Shown: piece after piece, positions 1 through 8,689 of the stretch
How the letters are laid out: each line of letters begins with the position of its first letter
Numbering within the stretch: position 1 is the stretch's first letter
NCBI RefSeq assembly: GCF_016900315.1
Contig: NZ_JACSNQ010000010.1
Coordinates: 1-64,000, forward strand
From: Olsenella profusa
GTDB taxonomy: Bacteria > Actinomycetota > Coriobacteriia > Coriobacteriales > Atopobiaceae
Direction: 5' to 3'
Length of the DNA stretch: 64,000 nt
Notes under the pieces: generated by a model
What the model saw: the letters and a program-made list of their open reading frames with translations, nothing else
Databases searched by the model: none
What the model was told of the DNA's origin: nothing
Made by a program: the position numbers and the translations under genes

Positions 1-514
1 GGACCCGGCAGGCCCCGGCGCCCTCGGAGGCGAGGTCCTTCTCGCCGAGGTCCTTCTCGCCGGGCGCGGAGACGATCCCCGTAGCGCAGCGCCACGCGAG
101 CGAGCGCTCGAGGGCGGCGCAGGAGCGGTCGTAGAGGGCCTCGAGGTCGAGCCCCGAGCCCCAGACCTGCGCGGCGAGCTGGGTCACCTGCGCGATGGAG
201 AAGACCCGCTTGAGCGCGCAGACAAAGACGAGCGACGCCACGTGGCGGCGGGTGTAGCGCTTCTTGCGCGGCGCCGGGATCACGCCCTGCTTGACGTAGT
301 TGTTGACCATCGAGCCGGTGACGAGGGTCTCTCCGGGGACGGCCATGAACTCGAGCTCCTGGGAGACAAGCGTCAGCAGCTGGTCAAGGTAGAGCTCGAT
401 CCGCGGCAGCTCGTGGATGCGCGAGAGGTGCACCGCGGAGAGGCGCGCGGCGAGCGTGGCGCGGGCCTCGTCGGTTATGGGTCGGGCCTGGGGGGCACGG
501 TTCTTCTCGGCCAT
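1..514 (-). CDS. DUF1836 domain protein (3' end outside window)
   Basis: The gene reads leftwards and runs off the window edge, so its C-terminus is missing; 171 codons are visible. The ATG at 512-514 follows a clear AGGAGG ribosome site. The protein begins MAEKNRAPQ and contains the helix-turn-helix-like segment SMVNNYVKQGVIPAPRKK, followed by YTRRHVASLVFVCALKRVFS. This layout is typical of DUF1836 proteins, which look like MerR-type DNA-binding regulators of unknown target. Near the visible end the sequence GEKDL occurs twice in tandem (GEKDLGEKDL), encoded by two adjacent copies of the GGCGAGAAGGACCTC motif that recurs through the window. It is transcribed divergently from the DegV gene. 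Family assignment is from the motif pattern only. Confidence 0.75.
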   Translation of the reverse strand, partial: MAEKNRAPQARPITDEARATLAARLSAVHLSRIHELPRIELYLDQLLTLVSQELEFMAVPGETLVTGSMVNNYVKQGVIPAPRKKRYTRRHVASLVFVCALKRVFSIAQVTQLAAQVWGSGLDLEALYDRSCAALERSLAWRCATGIVSAPGEKDLGEKDLASEGAGACRV

Positions 515-724
515 GTTCCTCCTGTGAAGTCGGGCCGCCGCCGGGCTGCCCGGGTGCCGAATACCGAAATCCATGTAATCTAGTATTGAGAACTACATTT
601 AGCGGCTATAGTCATCTCACATGATACCGACCGGGACGCGGGACGTCACGTCAGGTCGGGGCGCCCGGGGCGCAGATCCGCCCGCCGTCACCGACGCCCG
701 CCCGCGCCCGCTGGAGGGAGACCC

Positions 725-1597
725 ATGAACGAACAGCGCATCGCCGTCATCACGGACACCGGGACCGACACGCCCGCCGACTTCGTCGCCGCCCACGACG
801 TGCGCGTGGTGCCGCTGCGCATCAACTACTCCGACGGGTCCACCTACGAGAGCGGCGTTGACATCACGCCCGGCGAGCTCGTGGCGCGCCTTGCCGACGA
901 GGTCCCGAGCACGTCTCTGCCCTCGCCGATGCGCATCCAGGAGACCTTCGAGGCCGCACGCCGGGACGGCTACGTGGGCGCGGTGTTCGTGGCCATCTCG
1001 TCGGGGCTCTCGGCCACGTACGAGACGGTGGGCATGGTGGCGCGGCAGATGGAGGCCGAGGGCTTCCCCGTCGTGGTGGTGGACACGCGCAGCATCGGCG
1101 TGGCTGCGGGCCTCGTGGTGATGGAGGCCGTGCGTCAGGTGGAGGCGGGCATGCCGCTCTCCTCGCTCGGCAGCGTGCTTGCGGCGGTGAGCGAGCGGAC
1201 GCACGTGTTCTTCTCTGTCCAGAACCTGGACTTCCTGCACAAGGGCGGCCGCATCACGGACGCGGCGTGGCGGCTGGGATCCATGCTCAACATCAAGCCG
1301 GTCTTCACCTGCGACGCGTCGGGGAAGTACGTGGTGGCGAAGAAGGCCCGCGGCTGGAAGCGCGCGCTCGACGAGGAGGTGCGCCTGGCCGTGGCGGCCG
1401 CGCGCGGGCAGGAGCGGGTGCGCCTGGCCGTCTGCAGCTACGACGACGAGGCCACGCTCGACCGCCTCGAGGAGCGGCTGCGCAGCGAGGTCGGCGCCGT
1501 GAGCGAGGTAGTCGAGGTGCTGCGCTCGGGGATCTCCGCGGACCTGCTGGTGCACACCGGGCCGAGCCTTGCCGGCGTGGCCGTGATGGGCTGCTAG
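725..1597 (+). CDS. DegV family fatty-acid-binding protein
   Basis: This 290-residue protein has the standard DegV layout: the N-terminal AVITDTGTDTP segment, the STSLPSPMRIQETFE loop, the SSGLSATYETV segment and the conserved FLHKGGRITDAAWRLGSML block with the KP of the following strand. Length matches the family (about 280-290). DegV proteins bind a single fatty acid and supply it to fatty acid kinase FakA in Firmicutes; no FakA gene is visible here, so the partner is unknown. The ATG follows GGAGGGAG at good spacing. The 210 bp before it separates it from the divergent DUF1836 gene and should hold both promoters. Confidence 0.92.
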   Translation: MNEQRIAVITDTGTDTPADFVAAHDVRVVPLRINYSDGSTYESGVDITPGELVARLADEVPSTSLPSPMRIQETFEAARRDGYVGAVFVAISSGLSATYETVGMVARQMEAEGFPVVVVDTRSIGVAAGLVVMEAVRQVEAGMPLSSLGSVLAAVSERTHVFFSVQNLDFLHKGGRITDAAWRLGSMLNIKPVFTCDASGKYVVAKKARGWKRALDEEVRLAVAAARGQERVRLAVCSYDDEATLDRLEERLRSEVGAVSEVVEVLRSGISADLLVHTGPSLAGVAVMGC

Positions 1598-1682
1598 GGG
1601 GCGGGCTTCTCGCCGGACGCGCGGGGCGGGGCGGTAGCGTGCCAGCGGCCCGCGTGACCGCCGCTGCGCTCCGGCCCCGCCG

Positions 1683-2384
1683 CTACAGCGTCTCCACCAT
1701 GCGGGCGACAATCTTGGCGCAGTGGTTGGCGGCGGCGCGCTCGAAGGTGGCGTAGTCGCCGGCCTGGCCCTCGGTGCCGGGCTTGTCGGAGATCGCGCGC
1801 ACGATGGCGAACGGCACGTCGTTGAGCACGGCCACCTGGGCGATCGCGGCGCCCTCCATCTCGCAGCAGAGCGCGCCGAAGCCCTCCACGATGCGCCGGC
1901 GCGTGGACTCGTGGCAGACGAACTGGTCGCCGGACGCCACGCGACCGGGCAGGGCCTTCACCTCGGGCGCCTCCGCCGCGGCCGCCGCGAGCGCCGCCTC
2001 GCGCATGTGCTCGTCGGCCACGAACTCCACCGTCTCGCGCCCCGGGATGAGGCCGGGCACGTACCCGAGCGCCTCCACCTCGAAGTCGTGCTGCACGCAG
2101 TCGGTGGCCACCACGAGGTCGCCGATGTCGAGGCGCGCCGCATCGAGTGAGCCCGCGATGCCGGTGTTGATGAGGTGCGTGACGCCGAAGCGGTCGGCCA
2201 GGGCCTGCGCGCAGACGGCGGCGTTCACCTTGCCGACGCCGCACTTGACCACCACCACGTCCTTCTCGCCAAGGCGGCCGGAGCAGAACTCCATGCCCGA
2301 CGCATGCGTGACCTGTGCGTCCGCGAGCTGCTCGCGGAGCAGCTCCACCTCGACGTCCATCGCGCCGATGATTCCGATCCTCAT
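1683..2384 (-). CDS. mtnN: 5'-methylthioadenosine/S-adenosylhomocysteine nucleosidase
   Basis: A 233-residue nucleosidase that hydrolyses S-adenosylhomocysteine to S-ribosylhomocysteine and adenine, and also cleaves methylthioadenosine. The N-terminal MRIGIIGAMDVEVELL, the KCGVGKVNAA motif, the NTGIAGSLD segment, the CEMEGAAIAQVA substrate-binding Met-Glu block and the catalytic aspartate in RAISDKPG are all present. The ATG at 2382-2384 is chosen because AAGGAGG lies just upstream; the longer upstream frame reads through hairpin repeats. Its product feeds LuxS, encoded next in the same direction about 350 bp away, so the two genes form the activated-methyl-cycle and AI-2 route. GEKD in the protein is encoded by a copy of the recurrent GGCGAGAAG motif. 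Confidence 0.95.
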   Translation of the reverse strand: MRIGIIGAMDVEVELLREQLADAQVTHASGMEFCSGRLGEKDVVVVKCGVGKVNAAVCAQALADRFGVTHLINTGIAGSLDAARLDIGDLVVATDCVQHDFEVEALGYVPGLIPGRETVEFVADEHMREAALAAAAAEAPEVKALPGRVASGDQFVCHESTRRRIVEGFGALCCEMEGAAIAQVAVLNDVPFAIVRAISDKPGTEGQAGDYATFERAAANHCAKIVARMVETL

Positions 2385-2411
2385 GTCTCCTCCTTGCCTC
2401 TGACTCCGGCC

Positions 2412-2706
2412 GCACCGTTCCTGGACGTTTCTGTCAGCCATTCCGTCCGGAAACGGTGTCCCGTTCCCGGCCCGCACCGTTCCCGGACGTTCCGACCGGA
2501 CAAACCGTCCTAAAACGGTACGCCTCCGCTCGTTGTACCGTTTCTGGACGTTCCGACCGTCTAAACCGTCCGAGAACAGTACCCCGTTCCTCGGTCGCAC
2601 CGTTCCTGGACGTTTCTGTCAGCCATTCCGTCCGGAAACGGTGTCCCGTTCCCGGCCCGCACCGTTCCCGGACGTTCTCGCGGCCCAAACCGTCCGAAAA
2701 CGGTAC
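2412..2706. repeat. Five tandem hairpin repeats between mtnN and luxS (family C)
   Basis: Five copies of an imperfect palindrome start at 2412, 2474, 2535, 2597 and 2659, a period of 61-62 bp. Each begins GCACCGTTCCTGGACG or a variant and ends with a complementary arm such as CCGTCCGGAAACGGTG (ends at 2458, 2521, 2582, 2643, 2706). Copies 1 and 4 are nearly identical and so are copies 2 and 5, which suggests duplication of a three-unit block. Several arm differences are matched on the other side (GCACCG with CGGTG, GTACCG with CAGTAC), so pairing seems kept. This fills the whole mtnN-luxS gap; no gene is seen in it. Confidence 0.85.
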
Positions 2707-2729
2707 GCCCGCCGCCCGCCAGGAACCCC

Positions 2730-3218
2730 CTACCCCTGCGGGTAGGCGAGGTGCGCCTCGTCGATGTCCGTCAGCGTGTCCGCCACGTAGCGACGCGCCC
2801 ACCAGCGCGCCATCGGGAGGTCGGAGTCGTGCCAGTTGCCGCAGTCGCGCGGCGCTGCGCCGGGGACCTCCCCCTCAAAGTCGCGGATGAACTCGAAGCA
2901 CGCGCGCACGAGCGGCGCCACCTCGGCAGACGTGCGCTCGCCCCAGAGCAGCAGGTAGAAGCCGGTGCGACAGCCCATCGGCCCGAAGTAGACCACCTGG
3001 TCGGCCCACTCCGCGCTGTTACGCAGGTAGGTCGCGCCCAGGTGCTCGATGGCGTGGACGGCCGCCGTGTCCATGACCGGCTCGCGGTTGGGCGCGGTGA
3101 GGCGCAGGTCAAAGGTGGTGACCGCGGCGCCGGTGGCCGGGTCCACGTCCACGCGGCTCACGTAGACGCCCGGCTCCAGGGCCAGGTGGTTGACGGTGAA
3201 GCTGGCAATCTTCTCCAT
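2730..3218 (-). CDS. luxS: S-ribosylhomocysteine lyase, AI-2 synthase
   Basis: LuxS cleaves S-ribosylhomocysteine to homocysteine and DPD, the precursor of autoinducer-2. The 162-residue protein is of normal length and carries the metal ligands: HAIEH (HxxxH) in the first half and the cysteine in DCGNWHD. The PMGCRTGFYLLLWG block is the LuxS signature, including the catalytic cysteine. The ATG at 3216-3218 follows GGAGG. It lies upstream of mtnN on the same strand, separated by five hairpin repeats, so the pair may share a transcript only partly. A TACACT -10 box lies at 3276-3281, with the GGCGAGAAGAAC motif directly after it in the leader. Confidence 0.95.
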   Translation of the reverse strand: MEKIASFTVNHLALEPGVYVSRVDVDPATGAAVTTFDLRLTAPNREPVMDTAAVHAIEHLGATYLRNSAEWADQVVYFGPMGCRTGFYLLLWGERTSAEVAPLVRACFEFIRDFEGEVPGAAPRDCGNWHDSDLPMARWWARRYVADTLTDIDEAHLAYPQG

Positions 3219-3263
3219 GGGACCTCCGAGGTCGAGGGCTTCGGCGGACCTGCCCGCCTGGTT

Positions 3264-3281
3264 CTTCTCGCCCCTAGTGTA
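3264..3281 (-). promoter_or_regulatory. luxS promoter -10 box followed by GGCGAGAAG motif
   Basis: On the minus strand TACACT (3276-3281) is followed after 3 nt by GGCGAGAAGAACC (core 3264-3272). The expected transcript would begin in or just before the motif. The same -10/motif arrangement is found at pcrA and at the HAD gene at 51429. No convincing -35 hexamer was found. Confidence 0.5.
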
Positions 3282-3360
3282 GCTTCGCACGACGGGAAGA
3301 ACTTGGGACAAACTGGAGGCAGCCCCGTGTTCTAGGTGAGGGCACAAGGTGGGAGGTGCG

Positions 3361-3876
3361 ATGACTCGGCGGGTGGTGAGGGACGACGCGTTCCTGCGGC
3401 GCGCGATGCGCGACCACGGGGCGACGGTGCTGCGGCTGGCGCTTGCGCAGACCGGCTCGCGGGCGGACGCCGAGGACGTCTACCAGGACGTCTTCGTGGC
3501 ACTCGCGTGCTGCGGGACGAGCTTTGCGGACGACGACCACCTGCGGGCCTGGCTGCTGCGCTCCACCACGAACCGCTGTCGTGACCTCGCGCGCTCCTGG
3601 TGGCACCGTCATGCGCAGCCTCTCGACGCGCTCCCGGCCGAGGCGGCGCAGCCCGCGACGGACGAGGGCGCGGCATCCGGCCCCACCTCGGTCGAGCTCT
3701 GGGCCGCTGTCCGGCGCCTGCCGGAGCGCTACCGCTCCGTCGTCCACCTGCGCTACGTGGAGCAGCTGCCGACGGACCAGATCGCCACGGCGTGCGGCAT
3801 CAGCGAGTCCGCCGTGCGCACGCGCCTCTCTCGCGCGACTCGGAAGCTGAGGACCTACCTGGGAGGAACAAGATGA
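3361..3876 (+). CDS. ECF-type RNA polymerase sigma factor
   Basis: A 171-residue sigma-70 family protein with only regions 2 and 4, the ECF layout. Region 2 includes AEDVYQDVFVALA and LRAWLLRSTTNRCRDLAR; region 4 includes LPERYRSVVHLRYVEQLP and the helix-turn-helix IATACGISESAVRTRLSRA. The ATG at 3361 has GGGAGG nine bases upstream; a GTG at 3349 in frame lacks this. Its stop overlaps the start of the next gene (ATGA), the usual coupling of an ECF sigma with its regulator. It should direct RNA polymerase to a small regulon, perhaps its own operon; the signal is not evident. Confidence 0.92.
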   Translation: MTRRVVRDDAFLRRAMRDHGATVLRLALAQTGSRADAEDVYQDVFVALACCGTSFADDDHLRAWLLRSTTNRCRDLARSWWHRHAQPLDALPAEAAQPATDEGAASGPTSVELWAAVRRLPERYRSVVHLRYVEQLPTDQIATACGISESAVRTRLSRATRKLRTYLGGTR

Positions 3877-5096
3877 GCGAGAAGAACCTGGAGCAGATGG
3901 GCCGCCTCTTCGAGGGAGTCGAGCCCACCGACGAGCTCAACGAGCAGGTCCTTGCCCGCGTGCACGAGCTCAGGGCCGCCGAGGCCGCCCGCGTCCACGA
4001 GCGGAGGCCGCACGTGACGCGCCGGGCCGCGCTCGCGGGCGCCGCGGGTTGTGCCGTGGTAGCCGGGTTGGCGCTGGGGCTGCCGGCACTTCTCGGCACG
4101 GCGGCGGGCGGCAACTCGTTCGGCCTTGCCATCGCGCAGGCGGCCGAGGGAACGGGGGTCACCGTGACCTCGGGCCCGGACGGCCTCATGCCCTACGAGA
4201 ACGACACGCGCGCCGCCTTCTCCCTCAAGCTCAACCTGAGCGCGGTCGGCGGGAACATCAGCTCGGTCACGTATCGCATCGAGGGAAGCCCAGTCCTGAC
4301 CAACGAAGGCCCAGACGCTCGGACGCACTCTGAGTACCCTGCGGTGAGCATGGCGCAGGGGAGCACGCACGCGGCCTCGGGGAGCGGCGTGGGAAATCCG
4401 GCCAACGTCATCGGCGAGGCGCGCCAGCAGCTCTCGATTGAGAGGTGCGACGCCGTCACCGTGGACTACGCGCAGCGCGAGGGCACGAGCGACTACCAGC
4501 CCACCGACGACGTCCTGAACTTCGTCAGCGTGTACGGCCGCGACGGCGTCTGGGAGGTCGACCCCACGCTCCGCCTCATGCGCGCGTGGCTTGACCTTGT
4601 CGTGCTCCCCATCCCCGGCACCGAGGACGGCCCGGCCGAGGGAGAGACTATCGAGGAGTTCCGTGAGCGCGCCCGCGAGCTCGCCGCCGAGGTCCTTCCC
4701 GAGCGCGAGGCCGCCCACCAGGCGTTTCTCGACTCCTTCAACGACATCGCCGCGGATGACGCCACGTTCTACGCATGGCTGCGCAACGTCTACGTGTCAG
4801 GGTTCGAGCTTGCGGCGGCTCAGCTCGCCGAGGCGCGCCTCGTGGCGGACGTGTCGTTTGACGACGGCTCAGAGGCCACGCGCTCCTACCGCGTCACGCT
4901 GGCGGACGGCCACGAGCAGACGCTCGCCGACCGCTTCGACGCGCTCTGCGAGCTCGACGGCAACGCGGGCGTGGAGCAGGCGCGCAGCCAGCAGGTCCCG
5001 TGGGTCAGCCTGCCCACCCCCACCGACGAGCAGGTGGCGGCGGACGCCCGCCTGTCCGCGCCGATATTCGTGATCGAGGACGTCACGGAGCCGTAG
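3873..5096 (+). CDS. Putative anti-sigma factor, single-pass membrane protein
   Basis: A 407-residue protein translationally coupled to the ECF sigma gene by a 4 bp overlap. Residues 1-50 are charged and helical (MSEKNLEQMGRLFEGVEP onward) and would lie in the cytosol, where an anti-sigma domain binds region 2/4. Residues about 53-72 (AALAGAAGCAVVAGLALGLP) form one membrane span, and the remaining 330 residues are predicted outside. I see no known enzyme motif there. The position and topology argue for an anti-sigma role, but sequence similarity to a named anti-sigma family was not recognised. The opening codons again carry a near copy of the recurrent motif (AGCGAGAAGAACCTG). Confidence 0.65.
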   Translation: MSEKNLEQMGRLFEGVEPTDELNEQVLARVHELRAAEAARVHERRPHVTRRAALAGAAGCAVVAGLALGLPALLGTAAGGNSFGLAIAQAAEGTGVTVTSGPDGLMPYENDTRAAFSLKLNLSAVGGNISSVTYRIEGSPVLTNEGPDARTHSEYPAVSMAQGSTHAASGSGVGNPANVIGEARQQLSIERCDAVTVDYAQREGTSDYQPTDDVLNFVSVYGRDGVWEVDPTLRLMRAWLDLVVLPIPGTEDGPAEGETIEEFRERARELAAEVLPEREAAHQAFLDSFNDIAADDATFYAWLRNVYVSGFELAAAQLAEARLVADVSFDDGSEATRSYRVTLADGHEQTLADRFDALCELDGNAGVEQARSQQVPWVSLPTPTDEQVAADARLSAPIFVIEDVTEP

Positions 5097-5240
5097 GCGC
5101 CAGGCGACGGTCCAGGACATGGAAGCGCCGTCTGGCTCCTACGCCTGCCCAGCCGACAGTCCGCAGCCCAAAAGTGACGCCTGGATCCTGTGGCAGCGCC
5201 CGCCCCCGGCGAGAAGAGCCACGAGCCCCGCGAGCCTCCC

Positions 5241-6008
5241 CTACAGCGCGCTCGCCAGCCAGCTCGCGCCGGAGAGCGCGCGGACCACCTTGTCCTGCGC
5301 CGTCGAGAAGACCACCTCGGGCAGTACGTGGATCTGGACCTCGCCCTGGACACCGTAGGCCGTAAACGACGTGAAGACCACGCCCGTCTCGAAGGCCGGG
5401 TCGAGCTCGCCGGCCAGCACGCGCGCCACCGTGGCGCGCACCTCGGCCGCCACGGCGTCGAGGTCCGCCCCCGGCACCACCGCCAGCGGCACCTTGCAGC
5501 AGCCGACCGTCCAGTCGATCTCGTGCGTGAGGGCGGTGGAGCTGAGGACGGAGTTGGGGATCACCTGCACGGAGCCGCCGCGCGTGCGCACCGTGGTGGA
5601 GCGCCAGTTGACGTCGGTCACCTCGCCGGTGACGCCCCCGACGGTCACCTGGTCGCCCGGCTGGACGGCCTTGCTCACCATGAGGCTGATGCCGCTGACG
5701 ATATTGGAGATCGTGTCCTGCATGCCAAGGGAGATGGCCAGGGAGACCACGCCGAGGGCGGTGACAAAGCCCGCCGGGTCCACGCCAAAGACGGGCTGCA
5801 GCACGCTGAGCAGCGCAAGCACCCAGATGAGCACGCGCACGATGTTGATGAAGATCGAGGCGCTCGGCAGGCTGGAGGCATCGAGCACCCGGTGCATGAG
5901 GCGCACCACCACGCGCTGAACCACCAGGGCCACCACCACGGCAACGGCAAGCATGACCGCCTTGCCCACGAGCGCGCCCGCGTTGATCTGCAGCCCAAAG
6001 AAGTCCAT
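5241..6008 (-). CDS. Small-conductance mechanosensitive channel (MscS family)
   Basis: This 255-residue protein has three N-terminal hydrophobic segments (residues about 12-35, 52-70, 80-100) followed by the MscS core: the pore-lining ALGVVSLAISLGMQDTISN helix, then SLMVSKAVQPGDQVTVGG and EVTDVNWRSTTVRTRGGS, then IPNSVLSS of the beta domain. It should open on membrane tension and release solutes after osmotic downshift. It is 9 bp downstream of pcrA on the same strand. Length is near that of E. coli MscS. The 145 bp between it and the convergent anti-sigma gene contain one copy of the GGCGAGAAG motif and no gene. Confidence 0.93.
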   Translation of the reverse strand: MDFFGLQINAGALVGKAVMLAVAVVVALVVQRVVVRLMHRVLDASSLPSASIFINIVRVLIWVLALLSVLQPVFGVDPAGFVTALGVVSLAISLGMQDTISNIVSGISLMVSKAVQPGDQVTVGGVTGEVTDVNWRSTTVRTRGGSVQVIPNSVLSSTALTHEIDWTVGCCKVPLAVVPGADLDAVAAEVRATVARVLAGELDPAFETGVVFTSFTAYGVQGEVQIHVLPEVVFSTAQDKVVRALSGASWLASAL

Positions 6009-6017
6009 GGCGTCCCC

Positions 6018-8573
6018 CTACCCCTCAATCTTCACGATGGGCGCAAAGCCCTTGAGCAGCTTCTTCGTCTTGCCCGTGCGCGTGAAGCGGACCTCGATGG
6101 TGTCGCCGGAGGCGGCGAGCACCACGCCCGGGCCGAAGGTCTTGTGGGAGACCTGGTCGCCGGGGGCAAAGCTCGCGGCAGCACGGGCGGCGTCCGGCTT
6201 GGGGCCGGCCGGGGCCTCCCGGCGCGGCGTCACGGGGCGAGAAGAACCTCCCGTCGAGCGCGTGCGCGACCCGAAGACGTTGCCGCCGTAGACCGCGGAC
6301 CCGCGCCCGCTCCCGAAGGTGCCGTGGCGGTCCCCGCGCTTCTCCCAGCCCACGCCGGTGAAGCCCGAGGACCCCACGCCCACGCGCTCCACGTCGGCGT
6401 CGGGGATCTCGTTCAGGAAGCGGCTCGGCGGGTTGGCCTGCACGGAGCCGTAGGTGCGCCGCGTGGTGGCGTGCGTGAGGTAGAGCTTCCTGCGGGCGCG
6501 CGTGATGGCCACGTAGGCCAGGCGCCGCTCCTCCTCCACGGCCGCCGGGTCGCCCTCGTAGGAGGTGTGCGGGAAGATCCCCTCCTCCATGCCGGCCACA
6601 AAGACCACCGGAAACTCCAGGCCCTTGGCCGAGTGGATCGTCATCATCGTCACCGCGTGGCTCTGCCCCGCCAGCGAGTCGAGGTCGCTTCGCAGCGCGA
6701 GCCACTCGATGAGCGCCGGCAGCTTCTCGGAGGCCACGGGCGGCCTGAGCGAGGCAGGCGCCGGGCCCCCGTCCCCAGCGGGCGAATCGCCTTGGCGAGC
6801 GAGCAAAGCGAGCGCTGAGCCCGCTGGGGACGGGGGCACGGTGCCGGACGGCTCAAGTGCCCCGGTAGCCGCTGCGCTAGCGGCGGACTCGCCGTCGAGC
6901 GCCCCCGCCGCCCGCAGCTGCGCCAGGCTCTCGAGCGTCTCCGCCGCGTCGTGCGTCTCGTCGAACTCGGCGGCCACGCCCATAAACTCCTTGATGTTCT
7001 CGATGCGCCCGTCGGCCTCCACGCTGTGCTCGGCCTCCAGCGCGCGCACCAGGCCCGAGCGGTCCACGATGGCGTCCACCACGTCGGCAAGCTCGCCGGT
7101 AAAGTGGCGCCCGGCCTCGATCACGCCGGTGAACTCCGCGAGCGCCGAGCGCACCTTGGCGCCCAGAAGGCCCGTCTCGGCCACCGCCATCTCGCATGCC
7201 GAGAAGAACGAGATCCCCTCGTCGGCCGCGAGCTGGCGGATCTTGTTGATCGAGGTGGTGCCCACGCCGCGCCGCGGGGTGTTGACCACGCGCAGCGCCG
7301 CCACGTCGTCGTCCGGGTTCACCACGAGCTTGAGGTAGGCCATGACGTCGCGGACCTCGGCGCGATCGAAGAAGCGCGTGCCGCCCACGATCTTGTAGGG
7401 CACGCCCGCGCGCAGGAACATGTCCTCGAGGATGCGCGACTGCGCGTTGGTGCGGTAGAAGACGGCCATGTCATCGTAGCTCGTGCCGCCGTCGTGGAGC
7501 CTCTCGATCTCCGAGCCGATCCAGCGGCCCTCGTCGCGCTCGTCGGAGGCCTGGAACACGTGGATCTTCTCGCCGTCCCCGGCGTCAGTGAACAGGCGCT
7601 TGGGCTTGCGCCGCGCGTTGTTGGCTACCACGGCGTTGGCCGCGTTAAGGATGTGGCCCGTGGAGCGGTAGTTCTGCTCGAGGCGCACCACGTGGGCGTC
7701 GGGATAGTCCTTCTCGAAGTCGAGGATGTTCTGGATGTCCGCGCCGCGCCAGCTGTAGATGGACTGGTCGTCGTCGCCCACCACCATGAGGTTGCGGTAG
7801 CGCGCGGCCAGGAGGTTGGTGATCGCGTACTGGACGTGGTTGGTGTCCTGGTACTCGTCCACGCTGATCTGGCGGAAGCGGTCCTGGTAGCGCGCGAGCA
7901 CGTCCTCGTGGCGGGAGAGCAGCTGGTAGGCCTTGACCAGCAGGTCGTCGAAGTCCAGCGCGTTGGCCTTGGCCAGGCGCGTCTCAAGCGCGCGGTAGAC
8001 CCGCCCCGCGGCACGGTCGGCCGGGTTCGACGAGCTCTCCAGCTCCTCGGGCCCCACCAGGGCGTTCTTGGCGGCGGAGATCTTGGCGCGGATGCCGTTC
8101 AGCGGGAACTGCTTGGCGTCGATGTCGAGGTCCGCCATGATCGACTTCACCAGGCGGCGCGAGTCGTCGTCGTCATAGATCGTGAAGTTGGGGCGGTACC
8201 CGGCGAGCTCCGGATCCTCCCGCAGCATCCGCACGCACATGGCGTGGAACGTGCAGACCCACATGCCACGCGTGCCGCCGGCCGGAAGCAGCGCCTCCAG
8301 GCGCTCGCGCATCTCCGCGGCGGCCTTGTTGGTGAACGTGATGGCCAGGACCTGCCACGGGCGGACGCCCTCGTCGGCCACCATGTGCGCGATGCGATAC
8401 GTGAGCACGCGCGTCTTGCCCGAGCCGGCGCCGGCAAGCACCAGCAGCGGCCCGCGCGTGCACTCCGCCGCCTCGCGCTGGGCGGGGTTGAGGCCGTCCA
8501 GGCTGATGACGGGCGCGGCCGGGGCCACGGGGGTGCTGGGAAACAGTGACGTCTGCTCAGGGCTCATCTGCAC
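6018..8573 (-). CDS. pcrA: ATP-dependent DNA helicase PcrA/UvrD
   Basis: An 851-residue superfamily 1 3'-5' helicase for nucleotide excision repair and removal of recombination proteins. Seen are motif Q/I (LNPAQREAA, AGAGSGKTRVLT), Ia (ITFTNKAAAEMRERL), II (VDEYQDTN), III (VVGDDDQSIYSWRGA), IV (LEQNYRS), V (TIHSAKGLEFPVVF) and VI (AYVAITRARRKLYL). A GTG at 8571-8573 is preferred over the ATG two codons later because GAGAGGAA lies at better spacing. Domain 2B carries an extra low-complexity stretch, encoded by a perfect 18-bp-arm palindrome at 6766-6836. The C-terminal DNA/RNA polymerase-binding segment (GDQVSHKTFGPGVV) is present. Confidence 0.95.
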   Translation of the reverse strand: MQMSPEQTSLFPSTPVAPAAPVISLDGLNPAQREAAECTRGPLLVLAGAGSGKTRVLTYRIAHMVADEGVRPWQVLAITFTNKAAAEMRERLEALLPAGGTRGMWVCTFHAMCVRMLREDPELAGYRPNFTIYDDDDSRRLVKSIMADLDIDAKQFPLNGIRAKISAAKNALVGPEELESSSNPADRAAGRVYRALETRLAKANALDFDDLLVKAYQLLSRHEDVLARYQDRFRQISVDEYQDTNHVQYAITNLLAARYRNLMVVGDDDQSIYSWRGADIQNILDFEKDYPDAHVVRLEQNYRSTGHILNAANAVVANNARRKPKRLFTDAGDGEKIHVFQASDERDEGRWIGSEIERLHDGGTSYDDMAVFYRTNAQSRILEDMFLRAGVPYKIVGGTRFFDRAEVRDVMAYLKLVVNPDDDVAALRVVNTPRRGVGTTSINKIRQLAADEGISFFSACEMAVAETGLLGAKVRSALAEFTGVIEAGRHFTGELADVVDAIVDRSGLVRALEAEHSVEADGRIENIKEFMGVAAEFDETHDAAETLESLAQLRAAGALDGESAASAAATGALEPSGTVPPSPAGSALALLARQGDSPAGDGGPAPASLRPPVASEKLPALIEWLALRSDLDSLAGQSHAVTMMTIHSAKGLEFPVVFVAGMEEGIFPHTSYEGDPAAVEEERRLAYVAITRARRKLYLTHATTRRTYGSVQANPPSRFLNEIPDADVERVGVGSSGFTGVGWEKRGDRHGTFGSGRGSAVYGGNVFGSRTRSTGGSSRPVTPRREAPAGPKPDAARAAASFAPGDQVSHKTFGPGVVLAASGDTIEVRFTRTGKTKKLLKGFAPIVKIEG
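6766..6836 (-). repeat. Palindromic element inside pcrA
   Basis: Perfect inverted arms of 18 bp (6766-6783 and 6819-6836, CCCCCGTCCCCAGCGGGC) enclose a 35 nt loop. The element is read in frame and encodes a Pro/Ser/Ala/Gly-rich insertion (PPSPAG ... SPAGDGG) in a surface region of the helicase before motif V. In the coding sense the loop starts GCTCAG then GCTTTGC, like the loops of the intergenic palindromes at 37897 and 47866. Confidence 0.75.
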
Positions 8574-8592
8574 GGGGTTCCTCTCGCTCGTT

Positions 8593-8612
8593 CTTCTCGC
8601 CCTACGAGTGTA
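8593..8612 (-). promoter_or_regulatory. pcrA promoter -10 box with downstream GGCGAGAAG motif
   Basis: TACACT (8607-8612, minus strand) is followed after 5 nt by GGCGAGAAGAAC (core 8593-8601), then the pcrA ribosome site. The arrangement matches that at luxS. Confidence 0.5.
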
Positions 8613-8689
8613 GCGGGAGGGGAGGACAAGAGTCCCCGCGCACAGGAAAACACGGCGAGAAGAACCTCGGGGAGCCCGCCGCCTCACGC

